From contig DAOVTF010000085.1 of assembly GCA_030633225.1 (NCBI GenBank), forward strand, positions 1 through 7,640: 7,640 nucleotides of DNA, written 5' to 3'. Source of the stretch: Flavobacteriaceae bacterium. Its GTDB lineage: Bacteria; Bacteroidota; Bacteroidia; Flavobacteriales; Flavobacteriaceae. Positions within the stretch are counted from its first letter, which is position 1. Each line of letters starts with the position of its first letter. This document shows positions 1 through 7,274 of the stretch, in pieces. Made by a program: the position numbers and the translations under genes. The notes beneath the pieces were generated by a model that ran no database searches, was not told the DNA's origin, and saw nothing but the letters and a program-made list of their open reading frames with translations.

Positions 1-454
1 AAACTTCTTCCCAATTTTTACAGCCAGAAATATTATCAAAAGAATAAATTTCTTTTAAAGTAGGGACTTCATCTTTAATTGCTTTGGCTTTTTCATATAA
101 TACCTCATCCGATAAAAAGCAAAGTGTAACTTCTGCATGATTAAAAATATATTTATAATCATTTTTACTTATGGTTGGGTAAATTGGAATTGTGGTTACA
201 CCAATTTGCATCATTCCAATATCCAAGATATTCCATTCCGTTCTATTGCTAGATGAAATAATGGCAATCTTATCTCCTTTTTTTACACCTAATTTTAACA
301 AACCTCTACTAATAGTATTGGCTTTTTCAACAAATTCCTTTGATGAAGTTGCTTTCCAGTTACCATCGTATTTTGTTACTAGTGATTTTTTTAAATTGTG
401 ATTTTCCAATTGATAATATGCAAAATCAAAAAGGCGAGTAGTATTGTTTGGCAT
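1..454 (-). CDS. Long-chain acyl-CoA synthetase (AMP-forming), N-terminal part, cut by window edge
   Basis: The reverse strand reads 151 codons from an ATG at 454-452 and leaves the window still open; family members are about 590 residues, so roughly a quarter is visible. The start MPNNTTRLFDFAYYQ, then a segment at residues 61-92 (DKIAIISSSNRTEWNILDIG followed by MMQIGVTTIPIY), is the typical N-terminal subdomain of AMP-binding long-chain fatty acid:CoA ligases (FadD15-like). These enzymes activate fatty acids with ATP and CoA at the inner face of the membrane, for beta-oxidation or phospholipid synthesis. The P-loop-like YTSGTTG motif and the A8/A10 motifs lie outside the window, so catalytic competence cannot be judged. 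The gene diverges from pheT. A near-consensus -7 element (TTAATTTG on the minus strand, plus coordinates 476-483) lies about 20 bp before the start, but no good -33 partner was seen. Substrate chain length is unknown. Confidence 0.85.
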   Translation of the reverse strand, partial: MPNNTTRLFDFAYYQLENHNLKKSLVTKYDGNWKATSSKEFVEKANTISRGLLKLGVKKGDKIAIISSSNRTEWNILDIGMMQIGVTTIPIYPTISKNDYKYIFNHAEVTLCFLSDEVLYEKAKAIKDEVPTLKEIYSFDNISGCKNWEEV

Positions 455-542
455 GGTATAGTTTTATTATTCCTGCAAATTAATGTTTTTTAATGATAAA
501 TAAAAAAGGATTAATAATTATTGCTAATTTCTTATATCTGTT

Positions 543-575
543 TTTGTATCTACAACCAACAATTGTATATCTTTG
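543..575 (+). promoter_or_regulatory. Bacteroidota-type promoter for pheT
   Basis: TTTG at 543-546 is followed after 21 bp by TATCTTTG at 568-575. This fits the Bacteroidota primary sigma factor consensus of a -33 TTTG and a -7 TAnnTTTG. Transcription would begin near 580, giving a leader of only about 20 nt before the pheT ATG at 600. The leader is A-rich and lacks a Shine-Dalgarno sequence, as is usual in this phylum. It has no room for an attenuator or T-box, so any control of pheT by phenylalanine supply would have to act elsewhere. Confidence 0.7.
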
Positions 576-599
576 CATTTCAAAAAAAATAGATAATTA

Positions 600-3032
600 A
601 TGAAAATTTCATACAATTGGTTAAAAGAGTTTTTGAACATCGATTTAGATGTTGAAAAAGTGAGTGATATCTTAACCGATTTAGGATTAGAAGTTGAAGG
701 AATTGAAACTTTTGAATCTGTTAAAGGTAGTTTAAAAGGTGTTGTAGTAGGTGAAGTTTTATCATGTGAACAACATGGTAATGCAGATAGATTAAAGGTT
801 ACAACGGTTGATATTGGTAATGGAGAACCAGTTCAAATTGTTTGTGGAGCTCCAAATGTTGCTACAGGTCAAAAAGTCCCTGTCGCTACAATTGGAACCG
901 TTTTGTATGGAGATAATAATGAGAGTTTTACTATTAAAAAAGGTAAGATTAGAGGAGAAGAAAGTTTTGGAATGATTTGTGCCGAAGATGAATTAGGACT
1001 TGGTAATAGTCATGATGGAATTTTGATTCTGGATAATGAAGTGAGTGTTGGTAAAGGTGTAGCCGAAATTTTTAATATTTATACGGATCAAGTTTTTGAA
1101 ATTGGATTAACACCAAATAGAGCCGATGCAATGAGTCATCATGGTGTGGCTCGTGATTTGTTTGCAGGGTTATTACAGCAAGAAGAAATTCAAAAAAAAC
1201 TAATAACACCTTCAGTTAGTGATTTTCATGTAGACGAGAGAACTTTTAAGATAAATATTGAAGTTAAAGATAGTACCTTAGTACCTCGTTATGCAGGAAT
1301 CACAATTACCGATTTAAAAATTGAGGATTCCCCTCAATGGTTACAAGATAAATTAAGATCGATTGGTTTAAGTCCAATAAATAATGTTGTAGATATTACT
1401 AATTATATTTTGCACGGTTTAGGTCAACCTTTACACGCTTTTGATGCGAATAAAATAAAGGGTAATAAAGTTATTGTAAGAAATTTGCCAGTTGGCACAA
1501 AATTTACAACTTTAGATGGAGTGATACGAGAAATACACGAAGATGATATAATGATTTGTGATGGTGAAAGTAATCCAATGTGTATTGGAGGCGTTTTTGG
1601 TGGTGAAAATTCAGGTGTTACCGAAAGTACAACTACTATTTTTTTGGAAAGCGCATATTTTAATCCGGTTTCAATTCGTAAAACAGCAAAACGTCATGCG
1701 TTAAATACAGATGCTTCTTTCAGGTTTGAAAGAGGAATTAATCCTGATACGGTAGTTTATGCTTTAAAAAGAGCTGCTATCTGGATCAAAGAAATTGCTG
1801 GAGGTAAAATTGTTTCAGAAATTATCGATATCTATCCAAATAAAATTGAAGATTTTCAAGTGCACTTATCGTATGAGAAATCTTATAAATTGATTGGAGA
1901 AGAGATTCCTACAGATACTATAAAAAATATATTAGCTTCTTTAGATATAAAAATTAACAACCAAACGGAGTCAGGTCTAGGTTTAACCATACCATCATAC
2001 CGTGTTGATGTAACTCGTGAAGCAGATATTGTTGAAGAAATTTTAAGAGTTTATGGTTATAATAATATTGAAATACCACAAAAAATAAATACATCTATTT
2101 CTAGTTCGAATAAAATTAATGTTGAGAAGATTAAAAATATTGCAGCGAGCTATTTAATCTCGAATGGTTTTTATGAAACCATGGCAAATTCTTTGACAAA
2201 ACCAGAGTATATTGAAAATTCAGATTCTTTTAAGGAGGAGCATAATGTTACCATGTTAAATGCATTGAGTAAAGATCTTTCTGTTATGCGTCAATCTATG
2301 CTTTTTGGTGGACTTGAGGCTGTTGCATATAACATCAATAGAAAAAATAACAATTTAAAGTTTTTTGAGTTTGGTAATACCTACCGAAAAAAAGAGAGTA
2401 AGTATAAAGAAACAAAACATTTATCATTAATTGTTACAGGTAATAGAAGTGGGAATAATTGGGATTCAGAAACTAAAGGATCTGATATCTTTTATTTAAA
2501 AGGTATTATTAAAGTATTACTGCAAAGGTTTGGTATTAATAATGTAGAATATTCAGATGTTGAAAATGATTTATATTCTGCTGCAATTGGATTTAGTTTA
2601 GGAAAAAGAAAATTGATCGAATTTGGAATTGTAAAAAGTAGTTTTTTAAAAAAATTCGGAATCAAACAGGAAGTCTTATTTGGTGATTTTAATTGGGGTA
2701 ATTTATTAAAAAGTGTAAGTAAGAAAAATTTAACAGTTAAACCTTTACCAAAATACCCAGAGGTAAAACGTGATCTTGCTCTTTTGATTGATGATAAAAT
2801 TCAATTTATTGATTTGTATAATGCAGCTTTGCAAACAGAAAAGAAATTAATAAAAAATATAGATTTATTTGATGTTTATGAAGGTGATAAATTACCTGAA
2901 GGTAAAAAATCATATGCTTTAAGTTTTGTTTTACAAGATGAAAATAAAACTTTGAATGATAAGCAAATAGATAAGATTATGAATAAATTACAACAAACTT
3001 TTAAGCAACAATTTGGAGCAGAGTTAAGATAA
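600..3032 (+). CDS. pheT: Phenylalanine--tRNA ligase beta subunit
   Basis: The 810-residue product has the full bacterial PheT architecture. An EMAP-like OB-fold tRNA-binding domain lies at about 40-150 (HGNADRLKVTTV 59-70, VCGAPNV 81-87, KIRGEESFGMIC 116-127). TPNRADAMSHHGVARDL is at 171-187. The B3/B4 editing domain is at about 215-400 (NNVVDITNYILHGLGQPLHAFD 261-282 in part, RFERGIN 375-381). B5 is at about 410-490 (PSYRVDVTREADIVEEILR 465-483), followed by a catalytic-like core (SVMRQSML 561-568). The C-terminal ferredoxin-fold anticodon-binding domain is at about 716-809 (PLPKYPEVKRDLALL 716-729). With PheS it forms the cytosolic alpha2beta2 enzyme that charges tRNA-Phe and clears mischarged Tyr. 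PheS is not in this window, so pheS and pheT are not adjacent here unless pheS is far away. The start is supported by the family N-terminus MKISYNWLKEF and by the promoter just upstream. pyrD follows after 9 bp. Confidence 0.98.
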   Translation: MKISYNWLKEFLNIDLDVEKVSDILTDLGLEVEGIETFESVKGSLKGVVVGEVLSCEQHGNADRLKVTTVDIGNGEPVQIVCGAPNVATGQKVPVATIGTVLYGDNNESFTIKKGKIRGEESFGMICAEDELGLGNSHDGILILDNEVSVGKGVAEIFNIYTDQVFEIGLTPNRADAMSHHGVARDLFAGLLQQEEIQKKLITPSVSDFHVDERTFKINIEVKDSTLVPRYAGITITDLKIEDSPQWLQDKLRSIGLSPINNVVDITNYILHGLGQPLHAFDANKIKGNKVIVRNLPVGTKFTTLDGVIREIHEDDIMICDGESNPMCIGGVFGGENSGVTESTTTIFLESAYFNPVSIRKTAKRHALNTDASFRFERGINPDTVVYALKRAAIWIKEIAGGKIVSEIIDIYPNKIEDFQVHLSYEKSYKLIGEEIPTDTIKNILASLDIKINNQTESGLGLTIPSYRVDVTREADIVEEILRVYGYNNIEIPQKINTSISSSNKINVEKIKNIAASYLISNGFYETMANSLTKPEYIENSDSFKEEHNVTMLNALSKDLSVMRQSMLFGGLEAVAYNINRKNNNLKFFEFGNTYRKKESKYKETKHLSLIVTGNRSGNNWDSETKGSDIFYLKGIIKVLLQRFGINNVEYSDVENDLYSAAIGFSLGKRKLIEFGIVKSSFLKKFGIKQEVLFGDFNWGNLLKSVSKKNLTVKPLPKYPEVKRDLALLIDDKIQFIDLYNAALQTEKKLIKNIDLFDVYEGDKLPEGKKSYALSFVLQDENKTLNDKQIDKIMNKLQQTFKQQFGAELR

Positions 3033-3041
3033 AAACTTACC

Positions 3042-4058
3042 ATGTACAAATCCTTGATTCGAAAAACACTATTTAATTTTGACCCAGAAAAGGTGCATCA
3101 TTTCACCTTTTCAATATTAAAATATCTTTTCAAATTACCTATAGTAGAAAATTTTACACAAAGTATATTTAGAATTGAAGATAAGAAGTTAGAACGCAAT
3201 TTATTCGGATTAACTTTTAAAAATCCAGTTGGATTAGCTGCTGGATTTGATAAAAATGCAATGCTTTTTGATGAATTTTCTAATTTTGGTTTTGGATTTG
3301 TTGAGATTGGTACGGTCACACCTAAACCTCAAGATGGAAATCCTAAAAAACGTTTGTTCAGGCTAATTGAAGATGATGGAATTATTAATCGAATGGGATT
3401 TAATAATGAAGGCGTTAAGGTTATTGCAGAGAGATTGAGAAAAAGAAAAACCGATATTATTATTGGTGGAAATATAGGTAAAAATAAAGTTACTCCAAAT
3501 GAGAATGCAGTTGATGATTATTTAATTTCTTTTCATAAGCTTTTTGAAGTGGTTGATTATTTTGTAGTTAATGTAAGCTCTCCAAATACACCTAATTTAA
3601 GAGCATTACAAGATAAAGAACCTCTTACTAAATTGTTAAAAGCATTACAAGTTGAAAATAATAAAAAAGAATTTCCGAAACCTATTTTGTTAAAGATTGC
3701 TCCTGATCTGACCGACGATCAATTATTGGACATTATTGATATTGTAAAAACTACAAAAATTGATGGTGTAATAGCAACGAATACCACCATTTCAAGAGAA
3801 AATTTAAAATCAGTTAATAAAAATGAAACTGGAGGTTTGAGCGGAAAACCAGTTAGAGAAAGATCTACAGAAGTTATTAGGTTTTTAGCTGATAAATCTA
3901 ACAAAGCTTTCCCAATTATTGGAGTAGGAGGGATTCACTCTGAAAAGGATGCTTTAGAGAAATTAGATGCTGGTGCCGATTTGATTCAAATATTTACTGG
4001 CTTTATTTATGAGGGCCCTTCGCTTATAAAAAGAATTAATAAAGCATTGCTTAAATGA
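3042..4058 (+). CDS. pyrD: Dihydroorotate dehydrogenase (quinone), class 2
   Basis: The product is 338 residues, the normal class 2 length. It oxidises dihydroorotate to orotate with FMN, passing electrons to membrane quinone, in de novo pyrimidine synthesis. An N-terminal amphipathic extension (about 1-45, [20 protein letters not shown]) is the membrane-docking and quinone-tunnel helix pair that defines class 2. Barrel motifs follow in order: [12 protein letters not shown] 61-72, [14 protein letters not shown] 88-101, INRMGFNN 115-122, and [11 protein letters not shown] 177-187. The second Ser of the last motif, Ser180, is the expected catalytic base; class 1 enzymes have Cys there. LKIAPDL is at 217-223, TNTT at 246-249, GGLSGKP at 264-270, and the FMN phosphate site GVGGI at 294-298 with [11 protein letters not shown] at 316-326. 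All expected residues are present. It starts 9 bp after the pheT stop, so it is very probably co-transcribed from the pheT promoter. No other pyrimidine gene is nearby. Confidence 0.97.
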   Translation: MYKSLIRKTLFNFDPEKVHHFTFSILKYLFKLPIVENFTQSIFRIEDKKLERNLFGLTFKNPVGLAAGFDKNAMLFDEFSNFGFGFVEIGTVTPKPQDGNPKKRLFRLIEDDGIINRMGFNNEGVKVIAERLRKRKTDIIIGGNIGKNKVTPNENAVDDYLISFHKLFEVVDYFVVNVSSPNTPNLRALQDKEPLTKLLKALQVENNKKEFPKPILLKIAPDLTDDQLLDIIDIVKTTKIDGVIATNTTISRENLKSVNKNETGGLSGKPVRERSTEVIRFLADKSNKAFPIIGVGGIHSEKDALEKLDAGADLIQIFTGFIYEGPSLIKRINKALLK

Positions 4059-4124
4059 GTTCTTGAAAAATAGCTTATCTTTATAAAAGGCTAAACAAAT
4101 AGCTAAAGAATTATAATAATTAAT

Positions 4125-5732
4125 ATGAAATTCCCCCTCTATTTCATTCTAATTGTGTTTGGATTAGTTTCTTGTACTGAAATTAAGGATTCTAAGCCTA
4201 GTTTAATTTCTAAAATAGATCTCGTCAATAAATTTTCTGTAAATTTTAAAGAGAATTATTCAAATTCCTTTCAAGTAAATAATAAAGTATTAGATACATT
4301 TTATTCTTTAATTTCCCATAAGTCTATATGGATAAATGACTCATTACAGTTAAATGATAGAGGTGAAAATTTTGTAAAAATTTTATCAAATGCCTTAGAA
4401 TATGGATTAGATCCAAAGAATTATTCAATTGACAGTATTAATACATCAATTTTAAAACTTCAAAGAACAAAAGAAATTAAAAATAGAATTGATATTGCAA
4501 CTTTACTTGAAAAGCAATTGACCATAAGTTATTTTAATTTTGGCAAGCACTTGAACTATGGGGTTATTGAAAATATCGATTCTTTAACAACTTTAACTCG
4601 TAAAGAATTTAATATTGATTTGCCAAAGTATTTAGACGATTCATATAAGAAAGATAGTGTAATTTATTATTTATTAAAATTACAGCCTCAACATGAAATG
4701 TATCAAAATTTACAGAAAGGATTAGAAAAATATTTGCAAAACTCATCGTTATCTAAAACTAAAAATAAGGTAATTGGATTTAGAATTGATTCTATACAAT
4801 CGTACGATCAGACAAGAAAATCTTTGATATTACATAATTATTTGAATAAAGATTCTAATGAATTAAAATTTGATGAAGCCTTAAAAACATTTCAAAAAGA
4901 GCATGGTTTAAAACCTGATGGTATTGTTGGTAAAAACACAGCAATTGCCTTATCAAAAAGTCCTTATAATTATTATCAAAGTGCTACTGTTAGTCTAGAG
5001 AGGTGGAGATGGAAACAACCATGGAAAGAACATTATGTTTTTGTTAATATTCCTTCTTATAGGTTGAAAATAAATCTTCATGACACCTTAAAATTAGAGT
5101 ATAATGTTGTGGTGGGAAAATTGAGAAACAAAACTCCAGAAATTTATAGTAAATTAAGTTATTTGGTTGCTTATCCATATTGGCATGTCCCTAAGAGTAT
5201 TTCTGTAAATGAAATATTAATTAAAGCACAGAAGGATTCAAGTTATATGAATAGAAATAGTTACGAAGTTTTTACTAAACAAAGAGAAAGGGTGAATACT
5301 GAACTAATTAACTGGGATGATATAAATCGTGACAACTTCAATTTTTATATTCGCCAAAAAGGAGGAAGTTCAAATGCCTTAGGACTGGTTAAGTTTATTT
5401 TTGTAAATAAATATTCTATTTATTTACATGATACACCTACAAAATATCATTTTCAAAGAGAATTGAGAGCTTATAGCCATGGTTGTGTTCGGGTACAAGA
5501 TGCATTAGATCTTGCGAAAAATATTTTAGAATATGATGATAATCAATATACTTTAGACAGTATTTATACCTATGTTAATAAGCAAAGAGAAAAAAAAATG
5601 ATGCTGGAAAAAAAATTACCTGTTTATATTCAGTATATCACATGTGAAACTGATCGAAATAATACAATCATTTTTCACCATGATATATATAATAAAGATA
5701 AAGATTTAGTAAAATTAATGTTTAATAATTAG
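4125..5732 (+). CDS. L,D-transpeptidase, YcbB/LdtD type, predicted lipoprotein
   Basis: The 535-residue product begins with a lipoprotein signal peptide: hydrophobic residues 4-14, lipobox LVSC with Cys17. It should be exported and lipidated. A scaffold region at about 40-230 matches the YcbB N-terminal domain in position. A peptidoglycan-binding repeat follows at about 245-278 (ALKTFQKEHGLKPDGIVGKN). The YkuD catalytic domain spans about 303-470, introduced by ERWRWK (292-297) and VNIPSYRL (307-314), with VGK 330-332, YWHVPKSI 352-359, HDTP 435-438 and SHGCVRV 451-457. His452 and Cys454 are the expected catalytic pair. Enzymes of this type form 3-3 peptidoglycan cross-links using tetrapeptide donors and are insensitive to most penicillins. 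The length is close to that of E. coli LdtD (about 615) minus some insertions. The gene lies 66 bp after pyrD, so it may be co-transcribed or have its own promoter; no convincing promoter was found in the gap. The last 11 bp overlap the convergent neighbour. Confidence 0.92.
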   Translation: MKFPLYFILIVFGLVSCTEIKDSKPSLISKIDLVNKFSVNFKENYSNSFQVNNKVLDTFYSLISHKSIWINDSLQLNDRGENFVKILSNALEYGLDPKNYSIDSINTSILKLQRTKEIKNRIDIATLLEKQLTISYFNFGKHLNYGVIENIDSLTTLTRKEFNIDLPKYLDDSYKKDSVIYYLLKLQPQHEMYQNLQKGLEKYLQNSSLSKTKNKVIGFRIDSIQSYDQTRKSLILHNYLNKDSNELKFDEALKTFQKEHGLKPDGIVGKNTAIALSKSPYNYYQSATVSLERWRWKQPWKEHYVFVNIPSYRLKINLHDTLKLEYNVVVGKLRNKTPEIYSKLSYLVAYPYWHVPKSISVNEILIKAQKDSSYMNRNSYEVFTKQRERVNTELINWDDINRDNFNFYIRQKGGSSNALGLVKFIFVNKYSIYLHDTPTKYHFQRELRAYSHGCVRVQDALDLAKNILEYDDNQYTLDSIYTYVNKQREKKMMLEKKLPVYIQYITCETDRNNTIIFHHDIYNKDKDLVKLMFNN

Positions 5733-6477
5733 TCAATGAGCTAACATCACTTTCATTCACAAAATATTGATTGATATCGCTATTAGCTAATAAAGATTTA
5801 TTAAGGTAATCCTTTTTTGGATAGTAAATGAATAAAATACTTCCATTTTTAATAGTTTTAATAATATCCGAATAACCATCAGTTGGTAGTGAAGGACAAC
5901 CTAAACTTCTGCCTAATCTGCCATTATCTTTAATAAAAGAATCATTTACATAATCAGCAGAATGAATAACAATTGCTCTTTCTCTAGCATTATTGTTTGA
6001 ATTCTCTAATCCGTCCAGTCTGAGAGAAAGCCCGTGTTTTCCCTTATAAGTTTCAGCAGTTTTATAAAAGCCTAGACTACTCTGGTAAGAACCAATTTTA
6101 TTGGAAAAATATTTAGCAAATTCATCACCCGAATTTCTTCCATGTGCAACTTTGCTTTTGTGAATTATTTTAGTTGTTTTAAGATCTATAATAAAAAATC
6201 TATTTTTATTAGCTGATAAACTTAGATCAATAACCGTTAAGAATTTTGAATTTTCAATGTTATCATCAATAAATAATTTAAAATACCCATTCATTGCTTT
6301 TTCAAAAGCTTCAAATTTTAAATCTTTATCGTTTAATAACTTGTATAAGTCTGTAGTATATGTATTATTTTTCCCCTTTATTGGATTAGCAGGATTGCTT
6401 AATGTTGAAGAATCCCATGAAAGATTTAAATAAGATGCTGTTACTAGTAAGGATAATAAAAAATATTTTCTAATCAT
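5722..6477 (-). CDS. Murein L,D-transpeptidase catalytic domain family protein (YkuD_2)
   Basis: The 251-residue product has an N-terminal basic-hydrophobic signal sequence (RKYFLLSLLVTASYL, 3-17), so it is probably exported to the periplasm or anchored. The body matches the YkuD_2 family: VIDLSLSANKNRFFIIDL 82-99, VAHGRNSG 110-117, IGSYQSSLGFYKT 128-140, RAIVIHSADYV 167-177 and GRLGRSLGCPSLP 186-198. Cys194 is the likely nucleophile and His172 its likely partner. The classical YkuD SHGC is SLGC here, which I recall as normal for this family (S-[LW]-G-C-P). The biochemical role of the family is poorly established; L,D-transpeptidase or carboxypeptidase action on peptidoglycan is inferred from the fold. 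It has no peptidoglycan-binding repeat and differs strongly from the YcbB-type gene it faces, so the two are not a recent duplication. The ATG at 6477 is preferred because the signal sequence follows directly. Confidence 0.88.
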   Translation of the reverse strand: MIRKYFLLSLLVTASYLNLSWDSSTLSNPANPIKGKNNTYTTDLYKLLNDKDLKFEAFEKAMNGYFKLFIDDNIENSKFLTVIDLSLSANKNRFFIIDLKTTKIIHKSKVAHGRNSGDEFAKYFSNKIGSYQSSLGFYKTAETYKGKHGLSLRLDGLENSNNNARERAIVIHSADYVNDSFIKDNGRLGRSLGCPSLPTDGYSDIIKTIKNGSILFIYYPKKDYLNKSLLANSDINQYFVNESDVSSLTNY

Positions 6478-6554
6478 TTATATTCTTTTTTAAAGCAATT
6501 TTTAATCTAGTACTTTAATTCATGATTTTGAGGGAAGTATGAAATTTAAAACAG

Positions 6555-6562
6555 CAAAAATA
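6555..6562 (-). promoter_or_regulatory. Candidate -7 element for the YkuD_2 gene
   Basis: On the minus strand these bases read TATTTTTG, an exact match to the Bacteroidota -7 consensus TAnnTTTG, about 78 bp before the ATG at 6477. The nearest upstream TTG (plus coordinates 6578-6580) leaves a 15-bp spacer, shorter than usual, and the next TTTG (6594-6597) is too far away. The match is therefore half-supported. The 158-bp gap from the preceding oxidoreductase gene is the reason to expect an independent promoter here. Nothing else was recognised in 6478-6635: no strong hairpin with a T-run and no small ORF worth calling. Confidence 0.35.
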
Positions 6563-6635
6563 TAAAAATATTGCTTACAATAGCACTTTTTATCAAATTT
6601 AGGATGAATTTAACAATTATTATTCAAATACAAAA

Positions 6636-7208
6636 CTATATAGTGGTGTGAAGTTGTTTAAGATCTTGTATCACTTTTACTTTTTTCATACCAACCTCTA
6701 TTGCTTCCTCATTCAAAGGAATTAAATGATGGTGTCGTTCTGGTAAAGAATTTTCAAGTCCTTTATGTACGTTTTTCATTTTTACAATTGGATGAACCTT
6801 TAAAAATGCACCTAAAATTACCATATTAAAAGTTTTCTTATTTTTTAGCTCTGAAGCTTCTTTAGCTCCCTCAATGGTAGCAATGGTAATGTCTTTACGT
6901 TTAGGGTGACTTGTAATTCCATTAGTATCATAAAGTAATAAGCCTCCGGGTTTAACCATGCTTTCAAATTTATCCATGGATTGCTGATTCAATATAATGG
7001 CAGTATCAAATTCATTTAGAATTGGAGAGCTTATACGATCATCACTTAAGATAACAACAACATTTGCAGTTCCGCCTCGCATCTCAGGTCCGTAAGAAGG
7101 CATCCAACTTACTTCTTGATCTTGCATAATACCTGAATAGGCTAAAATTTTACCCATTGATAAAACACCTTGTCCACCAAAACCTGCAATAATAATTTCT
7201 TCAGTCAT
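6636..7208 (-). CDS. 2-oxoacid:acceptor oxidoreductase gamma subunit (KorC/VorC-like)
   Basis: The 190-residue product is a complete stand-alone gamma domain of the pyruvate/2-oxoacid ferredoxin oxidoreductase family (PF01558 type). It shows GFGGQGV 9-15, PSYGPEMRGGTANV 37-50, SSPILNEFDTAIILNQ 60-75, KPGGLLLYD 86-94 and TFNMVILGAFLKV 126-138. In the multi-subunit enzymes this domain packs against the TPP-binding beta and the alpha subunit in the cytoplasm; the complex decarboxylates a 2-oxoacid oxidatively to acyl-CoA and reduces ferredoxin. It closely resembles Bacteroidales proteins encoded with VorB and a 4Fe-4S subunit, as I remember them. Substrate (2-oxoisovalerate, 2-oxoglutarate or another) cannot be read from this subunit. 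It lies 66 bp downstream of the beta gene on the same strand and is probably the last gene of the operon. The start has no Shine-Dalgarno; MTEEIIIAGFGGQG is the family's usual N-terminus. Confidence 0.93.
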   Translation of the reverse strand: MTEEIIIAGFGGQGVLSMGKILAYSGIMQDQEVSWMPSYGPEMRGGTANVVVILSDDRISSPILNEFDTAIILNQQSMDKFESMVKPGGLLLYDTNGITSHPKRKDITIATIEGAKEASELKNKKTFNMVILGAFLKVHPIVKMKNVHKGLENSLPERHHHLIPLNEEAIEVGMKKVKVIQDLKQLHTTI

Positions 7209-7235
7209 TTCTTTGTTGTTTAATTTAAAAACTCA

Positions 7236-7253
7236 TCCCGATAGCTATCGGGA
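7236..7253. repeat. 18-bp perfect palindrome between the oxidoreductase beta and gamma genes
   Basis: TCCCGATAGCTATCGGGA is perfectly self-complementary (9+9 bases) and can fold as a 7-bp stem with an AGCT loop in either strand's RNA. It is the most G+C-rich short stretch of the intergenic region. A 5-bp direct repeat, ACTCA, flanks it (7231-7235 and 7253-7257). On the minus-strand transcript the hairpin is followed by TGAG and then five T (plus coordinates 7231-7227), so it has some resemblance to an intrinsic terminator or attenuator. From memory, palindromes with the core CCCGATAGCTATCGGG recur in many Bacteroidota genomes, which would make it a dispersed intergenic repeat; this could not be checked here. 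Its function is not known. Confidence 0.85.
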
Positions 7254-7274
7254 CTCAAAAATTATATTTTCTAA

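Noticed and set aside
192..401. 69-codon plus-strand ORF
   Set aside because: It lies wholly antisense to the acyl-CoA synthetase gene, whose reverse-strand translation is clearly family-like; the plus-strand product has no recognisable features.
576..599. Attenuator, T-box or leader peptide controlling pheT
   Set aside because: The predicted leader is only about 20 nt, with no Phe-rich short ORF and no stem-loop.
3098..3319. 73-codon minus-strand ORF inside pyrD
   Set aside because: Antisense shadow of a strongly conserved gene, with no start signals or protein features of its own.
3719..3904. 61-codon minus-strand ORF inside pyrD
   Set aside because: Antisense shadow; the pyrD frame carries the barrel motifs over the same bases.
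4059..4124. Possible promoter ahead of the YcbB-type gene (TATCTTTA at 4076-4083) or a terminator after pyrD (TAGC...GCTA, 4071-4093)
   Set aside because: The -7-like element lacks the final G and has no -33 element at a suitable distance. The inverted repeat is short and bulged, with no T-run after it.
5714..5726. ATTAA-TGT-TTAAT inverted repeat at the convergent gene ends, as a bidirectional terminator
   Set aside because: A five-pair stem made only of A-T pairs is too weak, and such matches are expected by chance in sequence this A+T-rich.
6567..6580. TATTG-TAAG-CAATA stem downstream of the gamma subunit gene as a terminator
   Set aside because: The stem has only one G-C pair among five. 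T-rich sequence follows on the minus strand, but the region is T-rich throughout, so it cannot be told from background.
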